Of a stretch of DNA of 64,000 nt, positions 46,320 to 58,082 are shown one piece after another. The translations under genes were made by a program, and so were the position numbers. Position 1 is the first letter of the stretch; each line of letters begins with the position of its first letter. The notes under the pieces were generated by a model that saw only the letters and a program-made list of their open reading frames with translations, did not search any database and was not told where the DNA came from. This DNA comes from Gongronella butleri (Eukaryota > Mucoromycota > Mucoromycetes > Mucorales > Cunninghamellaceae): the NCBI GenBank assembly GCA_025201375.1, contig JAIWZP010000048.1:156252-220251 (forward strand), given 5' to 3'.

Positions 46320-49300
46320 ATGTCTGAAAGCATTCTAGACTTTAGCAAAGAGCTGGATGTTTCCGCGCTCGATCAAGTGGTCAATACGCTTTATTCCGGC
46401 TCCGGCAGTGATGTAAGAGAAAAAAAGAATGATAAAAAAGACGACGTTTGTCGTTACTATCAATCAAAACAACCCACTGACCCCTCATTTCCTTTTTGCC
46501 AATAGCAACAAGTTGCCCAGCGAGTGCTGACGCAGTTCCAGGAGAACGAGGAGGCCTGGACAAAGGTCGACGGCATTTTGGAGCACTCGAAGCTGCCCCA
46601 GACCAAGGTAAAACGGCGACAAACAGCGCCAAAACGCAAAAGGATTGCTTGAGGCGTGACGTACACCATGAATGGCCTGGACAATGGGTCCGGCGTGTGT
46701 ATCATTCATACATTTTGCATGCTTACGCGCTATCTTGCTTTTTTTGACTAGTTCATCGCGCTTCAAATTCTTGAAAAGTTCATCCAGACGCGCTGGAACA
46801 CCCTCGTCGCGGACAGTCGCAACGGTAAGCGCCAATTCCGCGTCTTTCCAGGGCGCCAACATGCTTAATTCTTTCTTCGTTTTATTCTTCCTCAGCGATC
46901 CGCAACTTTATTGTCAACGTGATCATCAAGGTGTCGTCCGACGAAGCCACTATGGCCAAGGAAAAGGCCTACATCAGCAAGCTCAACATGGTCCTTGTCC
47001 AGGTACAACAGCACATGACGCCATCGTTTGCGACCGCAGCTCACTTTCTCTCACTTTCTCTCTCTCTTTTTTCCTTGTCTTGTTTTAGATTCTCAAGCAG
47101 GAATGGCCGCGCAATTGGCCCTCATTCATTCCTGAAATCGTCGCTTCCAGCAAGGCCAGCTTGACCATTTGCGAGAACAACATGGCCATTCTCAAGTTGC
47201 TCAGGTAAAATCGTCTGTTTATGCAATTGGAACAGGAATTGACGCGTTTTTTTTTTTTTTTTTTTTTTTTTTTGCCACCTCCTTTGCTAGCGAGGAAATC
47301 TTTGATTATTCCGCCGAGCAGATGACCCAGCTCAAGACGTCCAACCTGCGCAACCAAATGTGCGGCGAGTTCTCCGAGATTTATACGCTCTGCAAGGAGG
47401 TTCTTGATCGTGCCACCAAGCCGAGCCTCATCAAAGTCACCCTCGAGACCCTATTACGTTTCCTGAACTGGATCCCTCTCGGCTACATCTTTGAAATGGA
47501 TCTCATCGACACGTTGCGCAATCGCGTAAGAAAAAAAAAGAAAAAGAAAAAAGGCCTGTATCTCACTTTTTTTTTACCAGTTCTTTGAGGTGCCGCAGTT
47601 CCGCAACGTGACGCTCAAGTGTTTGACCGAGATTGGTGGTCTCAAAGTGGAGAACAATTACACCGACAAGCTCGTCCAGCTGTTCACGGGCGTCCTCATG
47701 GCCGTCAATAACATGGTGCCTCCCAGCACGGGTAAAAAACCAAGCCAAAAGAGGTCAATTTGAGCAACAAGACACTCACTTTTTTATCCCATGAATAGAC
47801 ATCGCCATGGTGTACGAGAACAGCAGCGACGATGACCAGGAATTCGTGCAAAATTTGGCTCTTTTCTTGACGAGTTTCCTTTCGTCGCACCTGCGCATCA
47901 TTGAGCGGTCGCCGGCCACTCAGGACATGCTCATCAATGCGCACTACTACCTCATCAAGATCTCGCGCGTCGACGACCGAGAAGTGTTCAAGATTTGCTT
48001 GGAATACTGGGGCATTTTGGTAAATTTCTTTTTTTTTCTTATTTTCCCCTGACTAGCCGCGTATTTTTGGTCGAATTTCCCACTCACCCTTCTCTTCAAT
48101 TGCCTTATTTCTCCCTCTAGGTGCAAGAGCTCTTTGAGGAAATGCGCCAGCCGTCGCACATGGACGTCCCTTTGCTTGATTTGTCCGTCGCCGGCGGCCA
48201 AGGCTACCCCCCTCGCAAGCAGCTGTACGCCGAGATCCTTACCAATTTGCGTGTCGTCATGATTGAGCGCATGGTCAAGCCCGAAGAGGTAAGAAAGAAA
48301 AAAAAGAAAGAAAAAAAAGAAAGAAAAAAAGAAAGAAAAAAAAAGAAAAAAATAAGAAAATAGCGCGTTCCAATGATGGTAGACTGACACTTTTTACTAT
48401 TTTTGATTTAGGTGCTTGTGGTTGAGAACGACGAAGGTGAAATTGTGCGCGAGTCGCTCAAGGAAAGCGACACCATTGTGCTGTACAAGAGCATGCGCGA
48501 GGTTTTGGTGTACTTGACCCACTTGGACGCCGCCGACACGGAGGAAATCATGGGCAACAAGCTTGCGCGCCAGGTAAGTCGTGGTAATATGCGTCTAAAA
48601 TTGGCTGCTGACGCGTGAATTCTTGAATTTGATAGATGGATGGCACGGAATGGTCGTGGCAAAATCTCAACAAGCTGTGCTGGGCCATTGGTTCGATTTC
48701 CGGCGCGATGAACGAAGAGCCCGAGAAGCACTTTTTGGTGCGCGTGATCAAGGACCTGCTCCAGCTGTGTGAGATGAAGCGCGGCAAGGACAACAAGGCT
48801 GTTGTCGCGTCCAACATCATGTACACGGTCGGCCAATATCCCCGTTTCCTCAAGGCTCATTGGAAATTCCTAAAGACGGTTGTCACCAAGCTCTTTGAGT
48901 TCATGCACGAATCCCACGAGGGTGTCCAGGACATGGCGTGCGACACGTTTATCAAAATCTCTCAAAAGTGCGCCCGCTACTTTGTCGAACTGCAGGCCAA
49001 CGAGCGCCAGCCGTTCATTGACGAAATTCTCGACAAGATCGAGCGTGAGACATCCGACCTTGTGGTCCCTCAGCAGGTAAAAATGCCATTGGCAAGCAAA
49101 AAAAAAAAAAAAAAAAAAAAAAAGAAAAACGACGCTCACTCTTTTTTTTTCCCGCTTAGATCCATACCTTTTACCAAGCCGTGGGCTACATGATCGCGTC
49201 GCAGACAAAGAAACCCGCCCAGGACCGCCTGATCACGCGTCTGATGGAGATCCCTAACATGGCTGTAAGTCCAAAAAGCTCAAATTGATGATGCGAATGA

Positions 49301-51043
49301 CGCGCTGACGCGTTTTTTTTTTTTTTTGTATTGACAGTGGAATGGCATTGTGTCGCAGCTCAAGCACAATTTCGATCTGCTGAACGATGCTAACCAAGTC
49401 AAGATCCTCGTCAATGTGCTCAAAACCAACGTGTCGTGCTGCGCGTCCGTTGGCGCACCCTTTGTTCTGCAGGTGTCCAAAATTTACAGCGACATGCTCT
49501 CGCTGTACCAGCTCACCGGCGAGCTCGTGAACCAGATCGTGGTTCGAGATGGTAAAAAAAAAAAAGAACAAAGAACAAGCCAAGAAACGGGCAATTGACG
49601 GGTCTGTTTCGTTTTTCTTTTTTTTTTTTCCGCGTTTTAGGCCTCATCGCGACCAAGACGCCCAAGATCCGCGGTCTCCAAGCCATCAAAAAGGAGGTGC
49701 TTCGGCTCATTGATACCTATGTCTCTGCTGCAAAGGACCTAACCATGGTCAATGACAGCATGGTGGGCCCCTTCTTTGAGGTTGTCCTTGTTGACTATCA
49801 AAAGAATGCTGATCTTGCCAAGAACCCCGAGGTTCTCAGTGTGCTGGCCACGATGGTCGACAAGCTTGGCGTAAGTTGACAAAAAAGCCAAAAAAAAAAA
49901 AAAAAAAGAGTGGGGAAGGGGGCCGCCAAGCTGACTTTATTTTTTTTGCGCGCAGAATTTGATGACCCCACGCGTCCCCCTGATCTTGCAAGCCACGTTT
50001 GAGTCGACGTTGAGCATGATCACCAAGGATTTCACCGAATTCCCTGAGCACCGCACCGGGTTTTACAACATGATCCGCGCCATCAATCAGCACTGCTTCC
50101 CTGGTAGGCATTTTTTTCTGCTTGTTTTCTTTTCTTTTTACCCTTTTATCGCGCAATTCTTGCATCATGCAAGCGTTATTTTTTATTTTTTCCCTTGATC
50201 ATGCAGCACACTCATGCTCTTTCCACATTTTTTTTTTCATTTAGCCTTGTTGGAATTGGAGCCTGCTCAATTCAAATTGGTGATTGACAGCATCGTTTGG
50301 GGCTTCAAGCACACGATGCGCGACATTGCTGATGTGGGCCTGCAGATTTGCTTTGAATTGGTGCAGAACATCAGCCAGACGGACCCCTCCATTGCTGGCG
50401 GGTTTTACCAGTCGTATTTCTTGGCCATTCTGCAAGACACGTTCTTTGTTCTCACGGATCGCGACCACAAGAGCGGCTTCAAGGGTCAAACCGAGCTGCT
50501 TGCTCTTCTCTTCAACCTGGTCACCACCAATCGCATCCAAGTGCCATTGGACCAGTCACAAGGCAACGTGCCTAACCAACAATTCTTGGAAGGCTATGTG
50601 ACGCTCTTGCTACAGAATGCGTTCCCCCATTTGCAAAGGTACGCCAATGGCTGAGAAAAAAAAACAAAGGGAGAGGACACGGGGCAAGGGGGACGGGCGG
50701 ACGCGTCTCGTCGCCCTTTTTTTTTTTTTTTTTAGCCCCACCCCCTTGAAATGCGATCTGACGTCATTTTCTTATTCTTTATTTTTTTAGCGGCCAAATT
50801 AAGGTGTTTGTGATGGCCATGTTCGAGTACAACAACGTGCCTGCCAAGTTTAAGCTTGAGGTGCGTGATTTCCTCATCCAATTGAAGGAATTCGCCGGCG
50901 AGAATGCCGAGTTGTACCTGGAGGAAAAGGAAGCCGAAATGGACGCCAAACGAAAAGCCGAGCGTGCCAAGGCCCTGAGCATTCCTGGCATGGTCAAGCC
51001 AGCTGATCTTCCAGCCACCATGGATGAGGACGAGAATCTCTAA
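46320..51043 (+). CDS. CRM1: Exportin-1 (CRM1)
   Basis: Seventeen exons (46320-46412, 46506-46607, 46752-46824, 46896-47002, 47089-47204, 47291-47525, 47581-47731, 47799-48019, 48121-48288, 48412-48573, 48636-49076, 49160-49264, 49338-49551, 49641-49870, 49956-50103, 50245-50638, 50791-51043) encode 1070 residues, the standard length. CRM1 is the karyopherin that carries leucine-rich NES cargo and RanGTP out of the nucleus. Diagnostic segments are the N-terminal Ran-binding CRIME region ([14 protein letters not shown]), [18 protein letters not shown], the NES-groove HEAT repeats ([32 protein letters not shown]) and PTQFKLV-like [12 protein letters not shown]. Cys521 in [10 protein letters not shown] corresponds to the leptomycin-reactive cysteine. 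The C-terminal regulatory helix and acidic tail are present. AATAAA lies at 51293-51298. Confidence 0.97.
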
Positions 51044-51928
51044 ATTTCGCTCCACGCCCTCGTTTTCTCTCAATTTCCCCCCCCCCTTTGCCACCCCACC
51101 CCCACCCAAACCCCCCCCCCACTCACCCGCCACTCCAGCACACAAATCCCCCACCTAGTTGCCCAATTGATATCTTTTTCCCACCTCTTTCTCTTACTCA
51201 CACTCTCTTTGCCACTACCTCATTGAAAATGACTGCTATTCTCCTTTTTTCTTCTATTTTTTTTCGTTCTCGCCTATGCATATCATTGAAAAAATAAATC
51301 CGTCGATACATCCAACTTTGGATCTATGCCAAACCTGGTCCTAGCGTGAATGGAGGGCGAAATGCGCGCTGAAGGGCGAGCGGAGTGCAGAAAGCATGAA
51401 AAAAGGCGGGGCAAGCCACGCACCCGATTTATTTTTTTTGTCAGGTACCTTTTTAAACGTCCTTTTTTTTTTTCTCTTGTTCTTCCTTGTCTTTCTTTCT
51501 GTTCAATTTCTCTTTTTCGTCCCCCTCCCTTTTTTTTTTTCTATTTTCCTTTTTCCCTTTTTATTTGTTGGCCCGTCCTTTCGAATGGTTCAACACTTTT
51601 TGTTTTGATATTCTTTTGCACCGCGTCACTCCGTCTCTTTCTCACTCCTCGCCATATGCGCTTTGATACTTTCAGAAACAATTTGGTTCGATATTTGATT
51701 AGTTTGCCCTTTCGACTGCATTTTTCCAACTTTTGGTCCTGACAGCCCCTACACCCCAGACATACAACACACAAAAAAGACACATCCACGCACCATTGAA
51801 TTGCTCCCTGTTTCCTTTGTTTGATTTCTTTGCTTGTTTTTCCCTTCCCCACCTCTCTTTTTGCTCCAAACACGACCTCTTGAATTTTTTTTTTGTTTGT
51901 CATCTCCGACACCTTGATTTCCACGCCC
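51044..51928. other. Pyrimidine-rich leader region with small upstream ORFs
   Basis: Contains the CRM1 3' end (AATAAA at 51293-51298), then a strongly C/T-rich stretch leading to the decarboxylase ATG. Two short upstream ORFs lie in it: 51585-51608 (7 codons) and 51656-51742 (28 codons). No other gene is visible. Confidence 0.5.
51656..51742 (+). other. Candidate upstream ORF before S-adenosylmethionine decarboxylase
   Basis: A 28-codon frame starting ATGCGCTTTGATACT, ending 186 bp before the main ATG. It could act in translational control if the transcript starts upstream of it; the transcript start is unknown. Confidence 0.3.
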
Positions 51929-53491
51929 ATGATCCATCCCTCTGCTCCTCCGCCTTGCTCGGGCGACAATTACAGCGCCGAGCACGGCTGCTTTGAAGGT
52001 CCTGAAAAACTTCTTGAAGTTTGGTTTGCTCGCGCGCCTGTCATGCATCATCCGCATCCTCTGCAACACCACGGCGTGTCGTCGTCGTCCGACTTGTCCG
52101 ACGACTCGGCGCCTCCCACCCCGACGCTCTATTTCGAGCAAAATCTGCGCGCCGTGCCCAAAGCCGTGTGGGATGAGATGCTTGCACAGGTCAAGTGCAC
52201 CGTCGTTGATGTCATTCGCAATGATCACGTCGATGCCTATCTGCTGAGGTAAAAGAAAAAAAAAAAAAGGGCACAGGTCGGGCCCAATTGGTCCCGCTTT
52301 TGGCTCACTTGTGAATCTAATTATAGTGAATCGTCCATGTTTGTCTATCCACACAAGATCATCCTCAAGACCTGCGGCACAACGACGCTACTGCAAGCCC
52401 TGCCTGCCATGATGGACATTGCAAGCAAGATTTGCCACCTGGACACGGTGTATCGCGTCTTTTACTCGCGCAAAGCGTTCATGTTCCCCGACAAGCAGCC
52501 GGCACTCCACAAGAGCTGGCACGATGAAGTTGCCTACCTCGATACATTCTTTGGTACGAAAAAAAAAGAGCCAAAGACCTTGATTTTTTTTAAGGTTGGG
52601 CCCGGGAAAAGGCATGCATCCGCGCCTTTGAGCCTTTTTTCGCGTTTTTTTTTTTTTTTTTTTTTGGTTGACTTTTTTTTTTTCCCTTTTCCAGACCAGG
52701 GTGCCTCTTATATTATTGGTGATACCAATGCGGAGGAATGGCATTTGTACCTGACGCCGCCGTTTCCTGGGCGTCGACGCGTGCACCATGTTAGTTTGGG
52801 CATGAACAAGCTTGTGGACGGTGGCGCGTTTGATTGGCCAGTGCATGAGTCCGCTGGGCACCCCGCAGCGGAAGACCCCACGTGCGAGGCGGTCGTCGCA
52901 CCAGGCAATGCCGCGGAAAACGACTATTTTGCACATTCGCCGCGTTTTTTGGCGTCGTCCGCGTACCGTGAGCGCGACGAGACGCTGGAAATCCTCATGA
53001 CGGGCTTGGACGCGCGTGCCATGGAGCCTTTTTACCAGCAGGGCGACGAGCCGGGCGGTACGGCCGGTGGACGTCGTGTCGACCGCGATACGGGTCTCGA
53101 TAAATTGCATCCCGCGGCGGACGTGAATTCGTACCTTTTTGAGCCCTGTGGGTACTCGGCCAACGGTCTACAAGGCGACGGATATTACACCATTCATGTG
53201 ACGCCAGAGCCGCAATGCTCGTACGCGTCGTTTGAGTCGACCATCCCGCCAACAGCCGCAGGCGACCGCGACAATGACGCCATCTCTGCTCTCGTCGCCA
53301 ATGTCATTGCCATCTTCCAGCCCACCGACTTCACAGTCACGTATTTCGCGTCAAAGGATCGCGACGACAGCGACCACGCCATGATGGTCCATAGCACCTT
53401 GGGCTCTTTTGCCGGCTACCGCCGCAAAAACAAGATTCTGCACGAATTCGATGGTTACGACCTGGTCTTTGGTCATTATCGTCGTGCATGA
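51929..53491 (+). CDS. SPE2: S-adenosylmethionine decarboxylase proenzyme
   Basis: Exons 51929-52248, 52327-52553 and 52695-53491 encode 447 residues. The enzyme makes decarboxylated AdoMet, the aminopropyl donor for spermidine and spermine. It self-cleaves between Glu108 and Ser109 in SESSMFV to create the pyruvoyl cofactor. FEGPEKLLEVWF near residue 22 carries the two active-site Glu residues, TCGTTTLL the catalytic Cys, and CGYSANGL plus YYTIHVTPEPQCSYASFE the Ser/His pair needed for processing. The beta chain is about 40 residues longer than in animals because of a His/Ser/Pro-rich insert (about residues 35-66). A second insert with Asp/Gly/Arg lies between 52830 and 53110. AATAAA is at 53582-53587. 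Confidence 0.95.
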
Positions 53492-54983
53492 AATGCACAT
53501 GAATGCAAACAGGGAAAAAAAATACGCAAAAACGCGTGATTTCGCCTTTTTTTTTAGGCTTTTAGGCTTGGATGCCGTAGAAATAAATCAATTGCTAGCC
53601 TATGGCTATTTTTATCGTTCATTTGCACGCTCACGCTTTGTTTGCCAGGAAGGGAACCATGGCGCAGCTGCCGTGCCTGATCGCAATGATGCAATCATAC
53701 ATGGAAAGTAGAATAAACAGAGCTAAAAACAATATTATACATGGCCAATGCGGCCATCCGTCACCGACAGGTTGTGAAATCTGACAGGATAGGCTAGCGT
53801 CGCCCAGTGACATGTGAGATGGGGTCCAAAAAAAAAAACAAGCACTGGAATCACGCGACACTCAAAAAAAGTATAACTTTTAGAGCAACTTGTGGCCCGC
53901 GTTCGTGCAAGTTGGAGCGCGTGCGACGAATTGAGCCGGTTGGCAGCGGAACACGTTCAATGTGAGGTGAATTGATCCGTCTACGACGGGATTCGTCTCA
54001 TTTTTGACGAAATAACACAAAATAAAATCATTAGAGAATAAAAAAAGGGAGGACAAGCGGCAATGAGACATGGCCAATTCGTAATGCATGACGGAAGTCC
54101 TCACAAAACGCGTGGTGCCAATTGAACAAAGGGGGGAAACAGGGCAAATTGCAATGAAAGGACGCGAATCAAAACATTGGAGATGAAAAAAAGGGGGAAA
54201 GCCAAGTGACAATGAGACATGGCCAATTTGCAATGAGTGCTTTTGTGAAGCGTGGTGGCAGCCCACCAGGTCATCATGTGTCGCACGCGCCACATGGGCA
54301 GACAAGCAAAAAAATCCTAGAAAAGGTGGAACTTTGCGTCACTGTCACTGAGAGCAGCGTGTAAAACCAAAAATAAAGAACAGTCGAAAACAAGACATGC
54401 ATGCATCCAAAAAAAAAAAAAAAAATCTGAGTTGAATCGCGTCCTTTTAATTTTAAAAAAAAAAAGCACCGAGAATGATGATCAAAGCGAAAAAAAGAAA
54501 AAAAGAAGCGTGCCGTCTAGAATTGGCGCCAGACGCAAGTTTAAATTAAGGGGCGCCAAATCGGGATGGCGAAGACAAGGGGAACGGGCCAATGGTCAGG
54601 GACCCGTTCAAGCGCGTGATCGAGAAAAAAAAGAAAAAAAAATCGGCCCAGCCTCAGCGATCCAAGCAGATCAGCGGCAATGTTGTATGTTGCACGCGCA
54701 CACGTACATTGGAACCTTGCTGAAAATGGCTAGTCATCCCGTGTGCAAGTGAAATTGTGCAACATTGGCACGCAAGGTCTAGAACCACGTCGCCCAAGAC
54801 AATGGACAAAAGGAAAAACCATTGAATTATAGTGTATCGAAAAAAGAACGAATGTTGTATTAAAAAAACTAGAATACAAATAGTACAGGAGGGGAAAAAG
54901 GAAGGTGCGGGGGAAGGGGAAAGTGAAACAAAGGGGGAGATGTGTAAAAAAAAGAAAAGAAAAAAAAGGATCTGATAAAATCC
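53492..54983. other. Intergenic region with small direct repeats
   Basis: No convincing gene. CAATGAGACATGGCCAATT occurs at 54061 and again at 54210, with a related GCAAATTGCAATGA between them. A plus-strand A/G-rich stretch fills 54830-54975. Confidence 0.5.
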
Positions 54984-55392
54984 CTACCATTGATAGTTGG
55001 GGCTCTGTGGGGAGTGTTGGCGTGGGAGCAGCTGCAGTGGTGGCGGCAAGTCGTGGCGATAGTGCGATTGCTCGTATGAGGACGATTGTTCATGATGCTG
55101 GCCATCTGACGGGTACATGAAGCCAACCGAGTTGTCTTGCATGATGGGCGCTGAGATGCTCTGGGTGAACACCTGGTGCGTGGTCATGGCTTCTTCCTCC
55201 TGGCGCGCCTTGCGCTTGCGGTACACCTTGACGGCCACCACGGTCGCCGCCGCGTAAACAATGGCTGCTGACGCGACACAGATGCCAATGATGCCGCCAC
55301 GCGACAAGCCGCCGCTGCCACCTGACGACGAGTCGCTTGCGCCGCCGCTGCTGCTATTAGGGTCTTGCAGCGAACCAGACGAGCTCGTCACT

Positions 55393-55434
<42 letters not shown>

Positions 55435-57627
55435 AAAGAATTGAGCCATTTGCGCACACAAAAAAAAAAAAAAAGAAAAAGAAAACGAGGCTTGTCTCTG
55501 CTTACCATGGGCATTGAGTGGGTACGAGCTGTCGATGAGGGTGGGCAGCTGGCCATTGGACGATGCGTACAAGGAACTTGTCGTGTTGGTGATGATATTT
55601 TGCAGAGAAACCGTCTGATTGTCTGGCAAGGCCATGTTGAGCACGACACCCGGGATGGACGCGTCACCATCGCGCTTGCTGAGCGTGCTGCCCTTGAAGG
55701 GGATGATGGAAAGGACAATGATATCGTCCACTGAGCACGCCAGCGCATTGCTAAACAGCGTCGGCACCGATTGCACGAATTTCGCCGTCAAAATCGAATT
55801 GGACACCATCTCGGGGAACGAGATGTAGTTGAATTTGATGGTCACGGTCGAGTATTCATCTGAGGGGGGAATTGCATGAGTTTGGTTAGGATCCCTTTTC
55901 ACGTCAATTCGGTTTTTTTTTCTTTTTTTTTTTCTTTTTCTTTTTTGATTTGTTTACCTGGCACGCTGACATTGTCATTGGGGATGATGGCGGCGGGCAA
56001 ATTGGAAGCGCTCGGTGTTGGCGAGGCATTGGAGCTGGAGGAGGGCAGGACGGTGGGCACGCTAAAGGTGGTTGTCAACCACGTATACGATGTATACTTG
56101 TACGGCGTCGTGGTGATGGTCGTGCTGGAGCCATGGTCGGCAGGCGACGTTGTCGTTGTCGTTGTTGTTGTTGTAGTGGTGGTGGTGGCGGTGGTGGTTG
56201 TGGGCGTGGGTGTGGTTGTGGGTGTATCCGTGGACGTCGCAGACGAATGGCCGGCATTGGACGAACTCGACGTGTTTCCAGTGGCCGTGGTGGTGCTTGT
56301 GGTACTGGAATCTGTGGACGAGGAGGTCTTTGTGGTGGAGGAGCTGTCGGAGCAGCCAATGCCTAGCAGATTATGACAAGTGGTTGTTGTCGTCGCTGTG
56401 GACGACGTTGATCCGCGATGGTTGCTAAAGGCGGCCGTGGACTTTTGAGAAGTGGTGGTCGACGAAGACGTGGGCTTGTCGCAGCCAATGCCAAGGAGAT
56501 TGTCGCATTTGGACGTGGTGGAGCTGGAGGTGGTCTTTGTGTTTTCACTTTCCGTGTCGGTTGGCGTGCTCGTGGGCGTTGTCGTGCTTGACTTCGTGGA
56601 CGTGGGTTCCGCGCACCCAATGCCAAGCAGGTTGTCACATTTAGACGTGGTGGAGCTGCTGCTGCTGGTGGAGCTGGTATCGGAGCTCTTGGTCTTGCTG
56701 CTATCGCTGGTTTTCGTCTCTGTTGGCTTGCTGCTTGTGGTCATCGTGGGCTCATCGCATCCAATGCCAAGGAAATTCGTGCACTTTGACTTGGTCGTCG
56801 TCGTAGACGTCGTGGACGTCGTGGACGTTTGATTGGCTTTTTTCGACGTCGTCGTGGCCGTGGGTTCATTATCGCACCCAATACCCAGCAAATTATCACA
56901 TTTGGACGTGGATTTTGTCGCGGCATCGTGTGTGGACGACGAATGATGAGTCGTGGACGTGGGGGTGGGCTCATCACATCCAATGCCAAGGAGGTTCGTG
57001 CACTTTGACTTGGTCGTCGTCGTGGTTGTCGACAAAGACGTGTGTTTTGCCTTTTTCGACGTCGTTGTCGCCGTGGGCTTGTCATTGCATCCAATGCCTA
57101 GCAGATTCGTGCACTTCGTCGTCGATTGGGTCTCAGCATCGTGCGTTTTCGTGGTCGGCTTTGTCTCGGCGTGATGCGTCGACGAAGTATGGTGGTGTGT
57201 CGTTGTAGCAGTGGGCACGTCGTCGCAGCCGATGCCCAAGAGATTGTCGCAGTGGGATGTTGTCTTTTTCGCCTTTTGGGTCGTGGTGTGATGGTGTGAT
57301 TTTGTGGTTGTATGCTTCTTTTTTGACTTTGTCGTCGTCGTTGACGCATGATGCGTGGAATGATGCTTTGGCACCGTCGTCGTGGGGCAGCCAATGCCCA
57401 GCAGATTGTCGCATGGCGTCTCTGTCGCAGCTGCACGTCGAGCCAGTCCCTGCAGATCATCGAATTCCTGGGGCAAAAAAAAAAAGGGGGGCGTGAGCAA
57501 GCCATTTAACACGTTTGGCAAGAAAAACAAGGTATTTTACCTGCTCCAAGGCAACGACGGGGCGCAAAGCGCAAAGAAGAGCAACTAAGCAATAGCATCC
57601 GAGCAGGCAGAGGTTCAGTTTACTCAT
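54984..57627 (-). CDS. Mucin-like type I surface protein with nine CxNLLGIGC motifs
   Basis: Exons 57627-57541, 57467-55958, 55859-55506 and 55390-54984 encode 785 residues. A signal peptide (LLGCYCLVALLCAL) opens the protein. Residues 30-530 are Ser/Thr/Lys/His-rich and mucin-like, interrupted by nine copies of C-[DTH]-N-[LF]-L-G-I-G-C. A globular segment follows (TVTIKFNYISFPEMV, VQSVPTLFSNALACSVDDIIVLSIIPF), somewhat like the extracellular membrane-proximal domain of sensor mucins such as Msb2/Hkr1; this likeness is only an impression. Then come a Gly/Ser linker, a transmembrane helix (GIIGICVASAAIVYAAATVV), basic stop-transfer residues (YRKRKARQEEE) and a 90-residue Gln/Ser/Tyr-rich cytosolic tail. 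It is probably an O-glycosylated plasma-membrane or wall sensor. Confidence 0.82.
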
Positions 57628-58082
57628 GTAGACTTCATATAAGGTCGGGCAAGGGGAAACACAAAAATCAAGGGGTTAAAAGCGGGTTAGCGGCGAAAAA
57701 AAAGGGGTGAAAGGGGGGAGAAAAGACGGGCTGTCAAGCAACACTAGTGTGTTTAGAGAGTGGAAGTATTGGGGAAAGCGAGAGCAAAGGGAAGAAGAGG
57801 GGGAGGAAGGAACGACTTGGGTGGACGAGGGTGTGGAAAAAGGATTGACAATAGAGAAAAGAGAGAAGAAAAAGAAAAGAAGGCCAGAATCTGCGCTTCC
57901 AAGGGCAAAAACTCAAAAAACGTGACACAAAAAAGCTGGCTGGTGATACGGAAATCAATCCTCGTTGCACAAGGCTTCCCAATTCGGCGACGCAGTGAAC
58001 CCAACAACAGGTCGGTACCCCTGCCTGCTTTGGTTAAGCGCCACGCGCCCTCAAATCAAAAAAGATGTTCATTTTTATAATT
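57628..58082. other. Spacer between mucin and MATE genes
   Basis: 455 bp, G/A-rich on the plus strand around 57690-57900, holding the mucin promoter and the MATE 3' end. No gene seen. Confidence 0.5.

Noticed and set aside
53880..54305. Minus-strand frame of 141 codons
   Set aside because: Its internal similarity comes from the CAATGAGACATGGCC DNA repeats, not from protein conservation.
55899..56380. Val/Gly-rich plus-strand frames opposite the mucin gene
   Set aside because: Antisense of Thr/Ser codon runs; the minus-strand frame has a signal peptide, splice sites and conserved motifs.
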